Positions 1-11,441 are shown, counted from the stretch's first letter. The stretch: 64,000 nucleotides of DNA from Glandiceps talaboti (GCF_964340395.1 NC_135558.1:1904501-1968500); one strand, 5' to 3'. Numbers and translations are program-made. Notes: generated from the letters alone by a model not told the origin.

Positions 1-19
1 AATGGTTCTAGCTGTACTT

Positions 20-148
20 TTAAACTCTCCTGTAATGATAGCAGTGTATTCTCTAAAATGCTGTTACTGAGGGGAGCCTGTATTTAAACTCTCCTGTAAT
101 GATAGCAGTGTATTCTCTAAAATGCTGTTACTGAGGGGAGCCTGTATT
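20..148. repeat. Tandem duplication, 64-bp unit x2
   Basis: The block starting TAAACTCTCCTGTAATG at 21 recurs at 85 with essentially no change, followed by a truncated third start (TAAACTACAC). Near identity of the two copies indicates a recent duplication. Confidence 0.85.
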
Positions 149-190
149 TAAACTACACTTTTCTGTAAGTTTCAAGCCTGCCCTTATGTT

Positions 191-680
191 TGGGCTCAAT
201 CTGATTAAAATCTGATGTAGTGTACATGTCGCCATTTCTTTTTGGCTGTTACGTTTACTGTCGTTTGTTCTTTTGTAGTGCTTGTTACATACATTTGACA
301 CAGTACCATAGGTTTTCCGGAACACAATCTCACACTTAGGAGTAGCCAACCAGAATCTGTCTTACAATATACCACTCAACATTCAAAATTGAAAGAAAGA
401 AAACAACAAACAATAACGATAACATTGTTGTCTACGCTCAGTACTTGTACTTGCGCTAGTGCTCTTTTTGAACAGAGCACTCTGAAGTACGGCACTCGTA
501 CGTTTTGGCGTATTACACTTTTTCATTGGTTGAATGAATTCACTCAGTGGTCTCGTGTGGCTCGGGATAACCTATGTGTCAGATGTATATAACGAGTGCT
601 CACAAAAGAGCAGATGACAGTAACAAAAAAATTGTGACGTGTACACTACATCGGATATTAATCAAATTGGTCTGGGCTAC
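191..680. mobile_element. Foldback (MITE-like) element with ~115-bp imperfect inverted arms
   Basis: The left arm, about 191-315, matches the reverse complement of about 566-680. Shared blocks include GGGCT near the outer ends, TGATGTAGTGTACA (left) and its complement near 645-655, and ACATTTGACACA against TGTGTCAGATGT. The centre holds a perfect 8-bp hairpin, AGTGCTCT at 458-465 with AGAGCACT at 474-481. No transposase frame is present; short open frames here are arm-derived. A related outer segment (AATCTGATTAAAATCTGATG) recurs near 16050, which supports an interspersed family. Target-site duplications could not be defined. Confidence 0.65.
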
Positions 681-1289
681 ACTGTTTTTTCCCCACTGGT
701 CGTGGAACAGTGCCCTTTGTTATAGTCATTATTGGGTAAAGGTTATTGATGTGTAGAAATTCATTAGATATTAAATTGCTTTTAAAGACACATAGCCTAA
801 TGAATTGTCTAGTGTCTACTCACCTGTGTAGTCTGTCTATCTTTAATTAGTCAGTTCTTAATACATTTCATACATCTAGAATTGTACCACTCTACAGTGT
901 TGTTTATATATAAAACTCAACACATATGGAGGCAATGGAATAAACCACAAACAATAGCAACTGTTCTGATTACAATTTGGGGTCACATGTCTGGATATAA
1001 GCGATAATTAGTATGATAGAGTGGGCCTACTGAGGCAGCTCTGCAAAGCCTGAGCGAAACATCTTGGCCAGAAACACTTGACTGTTTATTCTACAATTAA
1101 TGAGTGTATTTTTTTGAGTTTTGAGAATTACGAAATGAAAATCCAGATGGTTGTCATCTGATGCCAGGTAGTAGATTGTTTCAAAAAGCTGTACGGTCTG
1201 CAGTGTGTAAGTCATTGAAAATTTGCCCATGGATGTACTTACAACCCATAACACCAAAGTAATGCATTTTCTAAAGTATAACACAATCA

Positions 1290-1425
1290 TTTATAACATC
1301 CATTTCAAGTGTAAAAGTATACTGTTTCATTTGCTAATTGACCACATTCGAAAGGCCACATGCCATGGCTTGTAAATAAACCAATTGAAACAGTATACTT
1401 TTACACTTGATATGAATGCTATAAA
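1290..1425. mobile_element. Short foldback element, 44-bp arms
   Basis: Arms 1290-1333 and 1382-1425 are inverted copies. The inner 26 bp (CAAGTGTAAAAGTATACTGT and the next six bases) are perfect, the outer part near perfect, with a 48-bp spacer. Single-stranded, it would form a long hairpin. It looks like a MITE remnant; no protein is encoded. Confidence 0.75.
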
Positions 1426-2399
1426 CAATTGAGGTATAGAGAGAAAATACTTTTAATACTTCAGTGTTACTAGTTGTATAACGTTATAGGCTTGAAATGT
1501 ACTAACAGTATATCAGAGGCCAAAGTGCGCAAAGCCATACTGTATGCAATAAAGCTTTTATCATTTATCCTTAAAGCAAAAGGAAATATGGATTTTGCAT
1601 ATATGCTAAACATTGAGAATTTGTTTATAAAGATTATAATATTAGATGAGATGGTATGAGCAACACTATATCATGCAATTTTTGCAAAAATTTAACACTA
1701 ATGTTAAGATCTTGTGTATGCATACGATATACCTATATCGAATCAAACCCCACCTTACAGTTTACTGCAGTAAAAAGCATTCTCATTGGTTAAAAGGAGC
1801 ATTCAGTGTGGTCTCATTTTAAAGTTACCAGTAATGAGAATCAACCAGATGTAGCTGTGGTAACCAAAACAAAAACATGAACATGTAAAACGTATTATAA
1901 CGCAAAAAAAATATGAAGTCAAAAGAACAAACTGTACAACTAGGTAACGACTTCATCAGATTTTATCATGATTGGCGTGCACAACCTGTTTTGCCAAAGA
2001 TTACCCATAACATTAATAAAACCATATTTTGACCATAAATATATAAAGATAATATTCAAGCTTTATTTTCACATCTAAATATTTTGAGATTTAGAGATTT
2101 TACTTAGTTCATAATTCTATTAATGTACAATATTTCCTGTATCTTAACTACGCCATGATATAGTCTGTATTTTCTAGTTTTTGTATTTTCTATTTTAGAA
2201 TATTTGAATTGATAGTGTGCAGTATGTGTTCTACTTATATTCATTGTGCCAATGACAAGCATAATTCATTTTTAATTTGTTCAGATTATTTATATTGTAA
2301 AGCCGATGTCTGGGTCACATATGCACACATGGACATGTCACAGCTTGAAGATCTACATTGTGAAGTGTGCATATGATAGCGCTGTGTTCTTTATTAGGT

Positions 2400-2900
2400 G
2401 TTTGTGTCCAGTGACTGCCCTGAACTCTATCATGATTAAGATAGTGTGATGTCAATTACTTTTGAATAATTTTGGTTCAATAATAGACCAGAAGTGATAT
2501 TTAATTTGCATATGATAGTATTGTATCAACAACTTAGTGTCCAATGACAGGCCAGAGCTGAACTTACTTCTCATATGATAGTGTTGTATCAAAAACTTAG
2601 TGTCCAATAACAGGCGTAATTTGCATACAACACTGTGTGTATTTGTCTAGTGAATGGCTATAGCTATTTTATGTGTAATTTGCATTTGTATGACATTGTG
2701 ATGTTTTTGTCCAATGACTGACCAGAAGTGTATTGTGCTTTATTTGCATACAACACTGTTATAGTTTTGTCCAATGACTGGCCAGCATTATAACATGCTT
2801 AATTTGCATACACTGTATGTCAACTACTTGATATCCAATGATTGATCATAACTATTGTGCTTAATTTGCATGCGATATTGTGATGATTTCAATGACTAGC
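2400..2900. repeat. Degenerate tandem repeats with TTTGCATA cores
   Basis: About six to seven diverged units of 60-80 bp, each with a TAATTTGCATA-like core followed by a TGTCCAATGACTGGCCAG-like segment (2507, 2555, 2615, 2680, 2745, 2805, 2865). A partial related unit recurs at 3664-3740. The TTTGCATA core is close to the reverse complement of the octamer ATGCAAAT. Confidence 0.65.
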
Positions 2901-3852
2901 CCAGCTAGAGGTCACATTAACACGTTATTTGTGCGTATTTGACGCCATATTTCATTCACACTAAAACTGAAACTTTTTTGTTTTTGAGCTTCTTTACTAG
3001 ATCGAATGCATTATGTGAATTTACCTTTCACTACATGCTCTGAGGTGAACACGGTTCACATGTAATGCATCGTTCAAGAATAAACAAATCTCTCGGTGTA
3101 TACCGACTTAACAGTTCTCTTCAGCGACATAAAATTTGTATCAAATTCTTTTACAACTGTGTCTGTATCAAGGTGAAAGTTCATGCTGTTGTTCATGTCA
3201 TGGAACTTAGTTTGTGTACTGCACTACTGTACCATAGTGTACGGTGTTATATACTCTGTACAGTACGAGTCCGAGAACTGCCCTAACAGAGATTCATTCA
3301 GAGTTCATCCTCAGAGCATATATTTCCAGAGAGTGATTACCATAGAAAATCATAAGCCCAGAAAGATAACACTAAACCACTGTATAGAGTGTTGTTGCAT
3401 ATAAATGTTTTCTTGTGACAATTTGAAAGTGCAAGCTGTGTACATGTAGAATACAGAAGAATGATGTGTACATGTACATGTAAACATTTGTAAATTATTT
3501 ACTGTACATCTGAAATACATGTAGTGTGCCTTCAAATTTGGAAAAGACACATCGTAATGGGATTTTGATGCTAATTTTGGAGGGAACATGCCCCAGGGAT
3601 GCATCATAAAAAAAGTGATCATAAAAAAAGTGACTGCGACAATGTAGCCAGAACTATATCTAGCTTAATTTGCATACTACAATGTGGCATTTTTGCCCAA
3701 ATGACAGGGCATAATTTTATGATGCTTAATCTGCATATGGTATTGTTTTGTCTACTACTTGTTTTTGTGCTGTGGCTATGTTTTTTCTAACGTAAGGGTG
3801 TTTTATATAGCGACATTACTTTATTTCTATAGACCTATGTGGTATGTTTGTG

Positions 3853-3902
3853 AAGATCCTGTCTACTTTAGAATTGGAAGATCCTGTCTACTTTAGAATT
3901 AA
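3853..3902. repeat. Tandem duplication, ~24-bp unit x2
   Basis: GAAGATCCTGTCTACTTTAG and the following AATT occur twice in direct succession. Confidence 0.8.
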
Positions 3903-4614
3903 GTCAAAGGCAACTTTTCGTAATTTGTAAACTTCCATAAAAAATTGGGCTCGGAGGCATATGTCTTAATAATTAATGATTTCTGTTAACTTTGTTGAAG
4001 TCACACCATGTGATTAATTTTACTACCTTTCTGATACAATCAAAGAACTTTAAAGAAAGTTGCCTCTGGCGCATGCTATGTGAAAGTGTCGTGGACAGTT
4101 TCGAATGACAGTATCTAATAATGTTTTCTAACTCCAAGAGGCAAAATGGGGGTCATGGTACGTCTGTTTTATGTGATAGATAGGGCTATCTCCAAAAACA
4201 AGTTTGACCATACTTTATGAAAACTGTATCAACCAGGTTGACCTCTTACCGACTTTTTGTAACTGTTGAGTAATATATAGTCAAAGTTCGTGATATTGTA
4301 TAATCTACTGGTCAACGTTGTTGCTATATCGACCAGTCAATATGACCCAGTTTTAATTTCTTATTTTCTACTGCCCGGTCGTGTATTTTCACAGGTGGTA
4401 CGGCATTGGTTGTTATTCGCTACCTCCCACCGCAACTTGATTCTAATATATGAAGGCCTATTTTACAAATTGTACACACTTCTAATAGTATTCTTTCCAT
4501 GCTTACTTTATGAGACACCCATAAACATCTTAATTTTCAAACAACTTGATATCTCTAGTCAAAATCCCTGAAACTGAATAGACCAAAATTAAGCCTCCAT
4601 CAGTTAATGTCTCG

Positions 4615-4930
4615 ACCCTATACAAGATGGCTGACTTTGACAATGTGATGGCCATTTTGCCTTGGTCAAACTAACTGACTTTGACAATGTGATAGCCATT
4701 ATACCCTGGTCAATCTAGGTGAATTTGACAATGTAATTGCCACTATGCCCTGGTCAAACTAGCTGACTTTGAAAATGTGATGGCGATCTTGCCTTGGACA
4801 AAACGAAAATTTGGCGGCTGTTATACCGCCCAGTTCAAGATGGCCAACTATGATAATGACTGAGTGACAGCCATTATGCCCCAATTAAGATGACCAACTT
4901 TGATAATGGCGTGACCATTATATCCAGTAT
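4615..4930. repeat. Degenerate tandem array, ~57-bp unit, 5-6 copies
   Basis: Units carry CTGACTTTGACAATGTGATG, then GCCATTxTGCC and TGGTCAA. They begin near 4628, 4674, 4730, 4766, 4843 and 4890, with growing divergence to the right. Short frames here are repeat-derived. Confidence 0.7.
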
Positions 4931-5981
4931 TTCCATTGCCATTAAATCTTGCATATTTTATGCACTTTCAAATACATGTACGCATAAAATAGTGTCTGTG
5001 TACGCTCTTACACACTCCATTAGCCCAAGAAGACAGAGCAATTTTGCATACAATGTAAATGCTTGTTACTGAAATCGACTGTAGTCCGATGTACTGTCGG
5101 GCAAGTAGATACACAACTCGTCCAAAATGTTCAAAATGTTCTTCAGTTTAATCATTGCGAGTTACACATTGCTACATTCCCTGGTAAAATCATGATTTCC
5201 TTTCAGTTTACTAGAAATAAACATAATCGCTGTCGATTAGTTTGCTGTTGTGTCATTGATTACTAGATGTGTCACCCATGTTGGCGTACAATCTGAAAAT
5301 GGCTGTTTTATTCAGTTTGGAAAACGACTCTTGAAACGTACAGTAGGATTATATTTACTGCTACAGAGATCATACTTGGCTTGATCCGTATGCATTGGTG
5401 GTATGTGTTTGTTTTGAAATACATCGTTCGTGTGAACTCGTACTCATTTGGAGCAACTCCTTTGAGTTGATAACATGGGTTTTGGAAATAGAACAAGTTT
5501 AATCAATAATAAAACAGCCTTAACCAACATTTTCAAAAAACATGGAAGGAAAATTGTGGGAAAATCAATGACATTTGAACCCGGACTTGAGATCGTGTGT
5601 ACGTAATACATTGAAGGCACACCATACTTCGGCTCAGCGTCAATGCTATTGACTTTGGTGATGCCTTGGCCAAAATTTCATTTCAAGTGAATTGACATTG
5701 TGTCCATAATGGTGGAGTTATAAAATTAGATTAGACTTTAGAATGACTTAACCCATGTGACCATAATGAGGGTCCTTCCCCTCTCCCCCCCCCCCCCATT
5801 TTTCTCTTTGTACTCGTATTTATACATATCCTACACTGTATAAGCATGTCCTATTTTTGTGACCTAGCTGTTGTGGGTTGGTTTCTTTAATGATAGATTT
5901 CATGAGTACTTGAAATGTTCATGTACACACCATAAGTTTGTTGTTTTACCAATGGTTAGGGTTGTGTAAATTCTGGCCTTG

Positions 5982-5998
5982 TGACCTTAGTATGACCC
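5982..5998 (-). promoter_or_regulatory. DR5-type nuclear receptor site
   Basis: TGACCT, 5 bp, TGACCC on the + strand; on the minus strand GGGTCA-n5-AGGTCA. This matches the DR5 spacing classically bound by retinoic acid receptor/RXR. Another TGACCT half-site follows at about 6016. Function is inference, since single matches occur by chance. Confidence 0.4.
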
Positions 5999-6441
5999 CA
6001 TATCATGTGACCTTATATGATCCTCGCCCCACCAGTATAACATATCACACAAATACTAGCCACTGAGAGAGATGCAGATACCCACAATATCTTACACGGT
6101 AGTCTAATGATGAAATGATGTAAACAGTATCATAACCTGTCAACTACATGCAAACACTCTCCAAAAATTTAACAATATGACTGGGGTTTTTTTGTCATAG
6201 TTTTTAAGCAAGAACATGTAATCAAATTTCTAGAGAATGAGAAACTTTTTTTAATGAACAAACCAAGTGTTTACTTTTTCAAATGGTGGAAGTTGGGAAA
6301 GGTAACCAGATTAATGTAGTTCTTATTGAATAATATCTCTGTGAGACTAACTGAATACTTGGTAATATCAAATGTGTTGACTTTGTGCACATTTTATTAA
6401 TAAGAAAAAATATTATAATTTGTTAAAGTTCTAATGCATTG

Positions 6442-6730
6442 GAGCTAAAAGGGGCACAGGCTGAGTTTCTATGTTTTTTTGGGGGTGTAATTTGTGCTAC
6501 ATTATATTTAGATGGTACTCACAGTATTTAACTACTTGAAGCATTCTTAACCACAACTTGCAATTGACTGAATTTCGCACGCTGACTCAAACCTTGTATT
6601 ACAGTATAACTTATAAATGATCCAATGGCATAATTTATTATATGTGGAGGAAATGTGCTACTGTGTAATCATCTATTCAAATAGTGTCAGAATGCAATTG
6701 TATTTCATAGAAGGCATACATTAATGTATC
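6442..6730. mobile_element. Interspersed repeat copy related to 16634-17012
   Basis: It starts with AAAAGGGGCACAGGCTGAGTT and ends near ATAGAAGGCATACATT. The same order of landmarks (GGGGCACA-CTGAGTTT, then TAATTTATTATRTGTGG, then GTGTCARAATGCAATG-like, then GAAGGCAT) occurs at about 16740-17012. Two diverged copies in the same order indicate a dispersed, probably non-autonomous, element about 280 bp long. Confidence 0.6.
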
Positions 6731-6754
6731 ATACACCAATAGTTTCATCAAGTT

Positions 6755-7150
6755 TTTAGCTCCGCTGTCAGCGAAAGCTGAAAGCGTAGCTTTAGGTATA
6801 GGTGGGTATTGAGGTATAGAGAGTAGAGTGAATCATAGGTGTCCGTCAAACTTTTATATTTTTACTATCTACTCCATAAGTGACAGTCGGAATTCTTCGA
6901 TATTTGGTGTGCATGTTCCCTGGGGGGAGGCTATTCAGATTTGTTCATGCCAAGTTGATCTGTGCCATTTTCAATTTTTTATGATTTTTTTTCATAAAAT
7001 GTCATTTTCATCAACTCCTTGAAAACCTCTTATTAGATTGCTTTGATATCTGGCGTGTTGATGCGCAGGGGGTAGCTTACTCAGATTTGTTAATTTCAAG
7101 TCAGCACATCCTCATTTTTATTTTTTATGATTTTTTTTTTGTAATTTGAA
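6755..7150. repeat. Interspersed repeat with two ~170-bp modules
   Basis: It begins TAGCTCCGCTGTCAGCGAAAG. Two modules (about 6885-6990 and 7035-7140) share TTGATATxTGGxGTG, CAGGGGG/TGGGGGG, CTxATTCAGATTTGTT and a TTTTTTATGATTTTTTTT end. An inverted AGCTCCGCTGT-like end (ACAGCGGAGCT) lies near 9184-9194 and might mark the far end of a larger, nested element, but that link is weak. Confidence 0.5.
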
Positions 7151-7512
7151 AAAAAAATGAATATGTTAATGAGCATAATGACTGACGCCATATTGGAAAT
7201 CAGTCGATGAGACTTTAAGTAAACTGCCACTTTTCAAAAGACACTATTGACGTCAAACAAGCAATGTAATATGTGCTATAGTCATAATTCTACGCATTGG
7301 GCGCTCAAATGACAAGCGTTTGTTCGAAACAGGGTTGTAAACTTCAAATCCAATTCTGCACCCTTCTACATTATCAGCCAATCCGCAACATCCCCATTTG
7401 CATACTCTATCCTGATTCGACCAGAAGCTGAAGGTGACCTCATTCGACCGAGCGATTTTCCACAGCAAGTATCTTGAGTATCAACACAGGACGTTCTTAG
7501 TACTCACTAAAA

Positions 7513-7541
7513 TCACACTTCAGACCCACTATAAAAGTGTG
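7513..7541. repeat. Small hairpin
   Basis: TCACACTT and AAGTGTGA are separated by about 13 bp and form a perfect 8-bp stem. No function is assigned. Confidence 0.4.
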
Positions 7542-7849
7542 ATGTTTTCAGATAACATGTAACTTGTGGTTAATTCTATATTGTCGTGCAATTTGGAATG
7601 ACAGTGAACCAGAATTCAGACAACTTGCGTAAGGAAGGGCATGCCAGGCATGCGGTTGAAGTTTAAATATGGCCGACAGTTCACATGTAAAGTTAAACGA
7701 CATGAACGTGCAATGCAAATATTTGGCAAGTAAAAATAATTAAAATAATTACAACTTTAATTTGGCTTCAGACTTTGCATTATGTTTTGCGTATCTTTCC
7801 CCGTTTTACATGTAAATCCGAAAAGGTTCTCTCTCATCATGTCATCAGT

Positions 7850-8300
7850 GTCAGTGATCATACCGCGCGGGGTAGTCCTCGGGTGCACGAGTCTGTATTA
7901 CTGACTTGACTCTAAACACCGGAGGGGGAGGGACAATTGTCAGAATCGAGTCCCGAATTCCTCCGTATGCAAGCAGGACTACGTGCGGGGCTGCTTTGAG
8001 TACGAGCGAAGTGAGGCATGTTGAGGTATTTTGTTGAGAATTATAAATATTGCGAAATGTCAAGTACAAGGTTTAAATACAATGGAATGATGAAAAAAAT
8101 GGCAGAGTCTGCTGACAGGCGCCGGTCACAAAAAACACTGTGAATTAAAATATCAGACGATGTACATGTATGTATTAATCGCCGACAATTCACCCGTATG
8201 CACGAGGGACTAACCCGGAAGCAAGTCGTTGTCAGCCATACGTTACAGTGGTAACATCGTCCGAGAAATCGCTGCGTTCAGAGTGTCATTATTCACAGAA
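7850..8300. other. CpG-richer patch
   Basis: This stretch has visibly more CG dinucleotides and GC (for example CCGCGCGGGG at 7863) than the AT-rich surroundings. It lies about 3.1-3.6 kb upstream of the DBD exon, partly inside the terminal-inverted-repeat element. It could be promoter-like or simply younger transposon sequence. No coding exon with a credible donor was found in it. Confidence 0.35.
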
Positions 8301-8706
8301 TTGTTGTTTTCGAGTGAAAACCCGTCTTGAATTGTATAACTCTAACAAATGAAGACATGTCAAGTTATATTTTGAAAGTTGTATCGCTAGTTTGAGACGA
8401 TTTTCTCACGTACTATAGTACTATCGAGGCTTACTTGGAAGTAGTAGGACCTTCCAGTTCATCGGGAAGTTTAGCCAGTCCGATAATTCTTTCTGGTTTA
8501 GTTTACAACACTTTTGATCACGCAGATTTTGTTGTTGTGATGAAAAGAAATTAAAAAAAGATCATTTCAACCATTTCGTTGTGTTTTCTTTGTGAAAGGT
8601 AACCGAACATGAACGAGTGTTACCACTGTAACGTATGGCTGAGAATGACTCTCTTCCGGGTACTTGAGATTGTCGCCGTACGGAAACTAAGATGGCGATT
8701 AATACA
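8170..8706. mobile_element. MITE-like element with ~85-bp terminal inverted repeats
   Basis: Left end ATGTATTAATCGCC at about 8169-8182 and right end GGCGATTAATACAT at 8694-8707 are inverse copies. Inside, ACCCGGAAG ... CAGCCATACGTTACAGTGGT is mirrored at 8619-8660. The interior (about 360 bp) has no transposase frame, so it would be non-autonomous. It carries more CpG than its flanks, which fits a fairly young insertion. Confidence 0.7.
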
Positions 8707-9249
8707 TTTCTTCCCTATATATATCTACCACAACTAGAACAAGTTGAATGTTGTTGACTTTGTAAATTTGTTAGAAAATTCAAATTCAAATTGCCTCAAA
8801 ATTATTTTAGATCCCTAGTTTATTTCATTCTTCATTAAAAATTTCCAGGGTTACAGCTGTAAGACACTGGAATTACTTATAGCCAACCTCAAAATCCTCT
8901 TTTTTTCTTTTTCTTTTTCTTGTGTGCATTTCCCAGTCATTTTTTTCTGAGATTTTGTGCAATTTTTCATAACAGTAGATTTTTGTTATAAAATGGTGAC
9001 TATGGTATAAAAGTACAATACATTACCAACTTCTGTGTAAAATGTGTTTTATAGTGAGACATCATATGAAACCACTAACCACTTTATTGCATCGCTAAAA
9101 CAAAACTGCATAGTGACTCGAAGAGCTGAAGACCTGAACCACTTCTACATGTCACCAAAATAAAAAATTAAATTAAAAAAAAAACAGCGGAGCTATTCTG
9201 ACCGATAGGTCGCTTGTTATGGTGGTATTTTCACTCGAATAAAAAATGT

Positions 9250-9434
9250 TATAATGAACACATATTGCCTGGCCATGAGGGCTATAGCACCCGTTTATTA
9301 CACCCTCGTGACTGTGAGTTACCAGAATCACATGCTATTTCATAATAGCATGTGATTCTGGCAACTCACAGTCACGAGGGGGTAATGAACGGGTGCTATA
9401 GCCCGAATATAGGCCAGTCAATATGTGTGTTATA
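9250..9434. mobile_element. Long near-perfect palindrome (foldback element)
   Basis: Arms of about 85-90 bp meet almost without spacer at about 9339-9343. The inner 17 bp (AGAATCACATGCTATT and its complement) are perfect. Further out, CTCGTGACTGTGAGTT, GGGCTATAGCACCCGTT and CACATATTG pair with their complements with a few mismatches. The ends resemble TTATAA. Such palindromes are typical of foldback MITEs. Confidence 0.8.
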
Positions 9435-9632
9435 ATATACCTCATGCTGTGAACTCGCGGTGGCAGACGACATCGTCAGAAGCTGCCATTTTGACCTGCT
9501 GTGAACGCGCGGTGGCCACGTGACCATGTAAAAGTTGATGGAACTATTTTCCTAGGGAAGTAGTCATTCTATTTTCCTATCACGTGACTGATTCTAGCGA
9601 ATCATGGCACAGCATTATCACTAGGTATATTA
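9430..9632. mobile_element. Second foldback element abutting the palindrome
   Basis: TTATAATATACCT at 9430 followed by ATGCTGTG is mirrored near 9607-9632 by CACAGCATTAT and AGGTATATTATAA. The interior is relatively GC-rich, with two CTGTGAACxCGCGGTGGC copies (about 9447 and 9499). It shares its left TTATAA end with the 9250-9434 palindrome, so the two may be one composite insertion. Confidence 0.6.
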
Positions 9633-9639
9633 TAAACTT

Positions 9640-11040
9640 AACCTATGTCGCTTTAAAGAATTGCATTTAGGAGAAATTATAAATGAAATGAATACAGAGT
9701 TTGATAGTTTTCTTAGTAACAGAGAGTTGTGGCTTATTTTGATGTATGTCTAAGATTATAAAATGTAAGTAGAAATATACTATATAGAGGTCAATAAACA
9801 ATTATAGAAATAGCCAACAAAATATCTGAATGTGAATTAAATAGATGGAAATTATAACTACTTCACTAGAATATCTCCAGGCCAGGGATAGGCATTATGG
9901 AATTACTGCAGGACTTCATGCATCAAAACAGTCTATGGTAATGTTTTAGCCGAAAGTATTTATTTTGAAGAAATACCTGCAGTGCATTCTATGTGATCAC
10001 GTAGTAAAAGATAACTACCAGTATGTTAGGGGGTCCAACTCTGACTTTAAGCCTCCCAGGTTTCGTACACATAAGTACCTGGTGTATATGTTTGGTAGGT
10101 GTGCTAGCATTGTGTGATTTTACCTTACATTGTGGATTTGTATAACATTTTTAATACAGCTTTGCATTCACTGCTTTGTAGATGTAAATAATAAATAGAG
10201 GAGCGATATTGAGTGTTCTATTTCTTTATTACGCCACTAGTTTTAAATACTTCAAGCAGCTGTGCCTTCAAACGGAATAGTTAATCAATGTTTTCACACA
10301 TTTGGAAAAAATACTATTGTATGCTCCTCACCAATACTTCAAGAAGTATTTGCTCTAAGAGACAAGTGTGTTGATGACAAAATACAACATTTATCAATCA
10401 ATCTTCTACCATACCATAAGATGTAATTTAATACAAAATAACTTGCTGTAAACTGGTACAAGTAAAATATCTACCGTTTTTGTTGTAACAGAAATTTACA
10501 TTTTCATGTCTTTGTTAATCACATTGATTGGAATTGAAAACATTTTTTTTCAGAGGTTTCTATATTTTGCATTTTCCTTGGTGGCCATTTTGTAAACTTG
10601 GCACAAAGATGTTGACATGGTGTGGTGCACATGAATGTCACTATTCATTTTGTGGTTATCTAGTATATCTCAGTGTTTATTATTGTTGCATAACTTTTAT
10701 ATTTGTCACATAGTTGTATTTTAAATCTGTATTTGTATTTATGTTTGGCAATTGCATGAAAACCCATATAATGGATGCATTGCATTTATAAATGAATAAA
10801 TAAATAGAAAATATCCTAAACTAATGTCCTTCCACCGTACAACCTTGGTCCTCTAAGGTCAAATTCAAGCTATAAGATTAGTATTATACATAGCAAAAAT
10901 AACCACCTTTGTATGGTATATTTTTTAGTATAACCAGTAGAGACCAAGGTGAATAAAGATTACCATGTTTGCTAACCTGGTTTAGGATCTTGGGAAATAA
11001 AGAGGTCTGAAATCAGATAAATTTACTATGGATATATTTA
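9640..11040. other. Non-coding stretch, nothing specific seen
   Basis: AT-rich sequence immediately upstream of the DBD exon region. I see no repeat array, RNA gene or splice-flanked coding exon. It probably belongs to the intron 5' of the DBD exon. Confidence 0.5.
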
Positions 11041-11055
11041 TTAGCTCGATGCAAC

Positions 11056-11083
11056 ATGTGTGTGTGTGTGTGTGTGTGTGTGT
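11056..11083. repeat. (TG)n microsatellite
   Basis: An uninterrupted TG run of about 13 units. Confidence 0.9.
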
Positions 11084-11441
11084 ACACCTGTCTGTTGACA
11101 ACCCTATTTCTGATACCCACAACCCAAGTTCAGTCAAACCTGGCACAAATGTCAGACACCATAATTTATATATATGCATGTCACTGTAATAGTTTTAAGT
11201 GATTATTACTGTATTGATTGGTTATTAGCATTGACACCCCCGTCCCTTAAGTAAACTAACAAGAAAACTTGTAGTCTAAGAACTTTTGATACTACCCTTT
11301 AAGAAAAAATAGAATATGTCCACTGAGCATTGATTTGCCCTATTAGAGTACTATACTATGAAGAGGATGGTAAAAATATTAGCGCAGATTTCTTGTCACA
11401 ATCAGTTTTAACATTTTTCGTGGTTTTTTTCGTCTTTGCAG

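Larger units (their letters stand above)
2901..6435. other. Non-coding stretch, no gene seen
   Basis: Apart from the short repeats listed separately and a poly-C run at 5785-5797, I see AT-rich sequence with no exon-like frame flanked by splice sites. It is 5' flank or upstream intron of NR6A1. Confidence 0.5.

Noticed and set aside
11330-11441. In-frame ATG upstream of the zinc fingers as a possible NR6A1 start
   Set aside because: The stretch ends in a strong T-rich acceptor at 11441 and the intervening residues are unlike any NR6 N-terminus; it is intron read-through.
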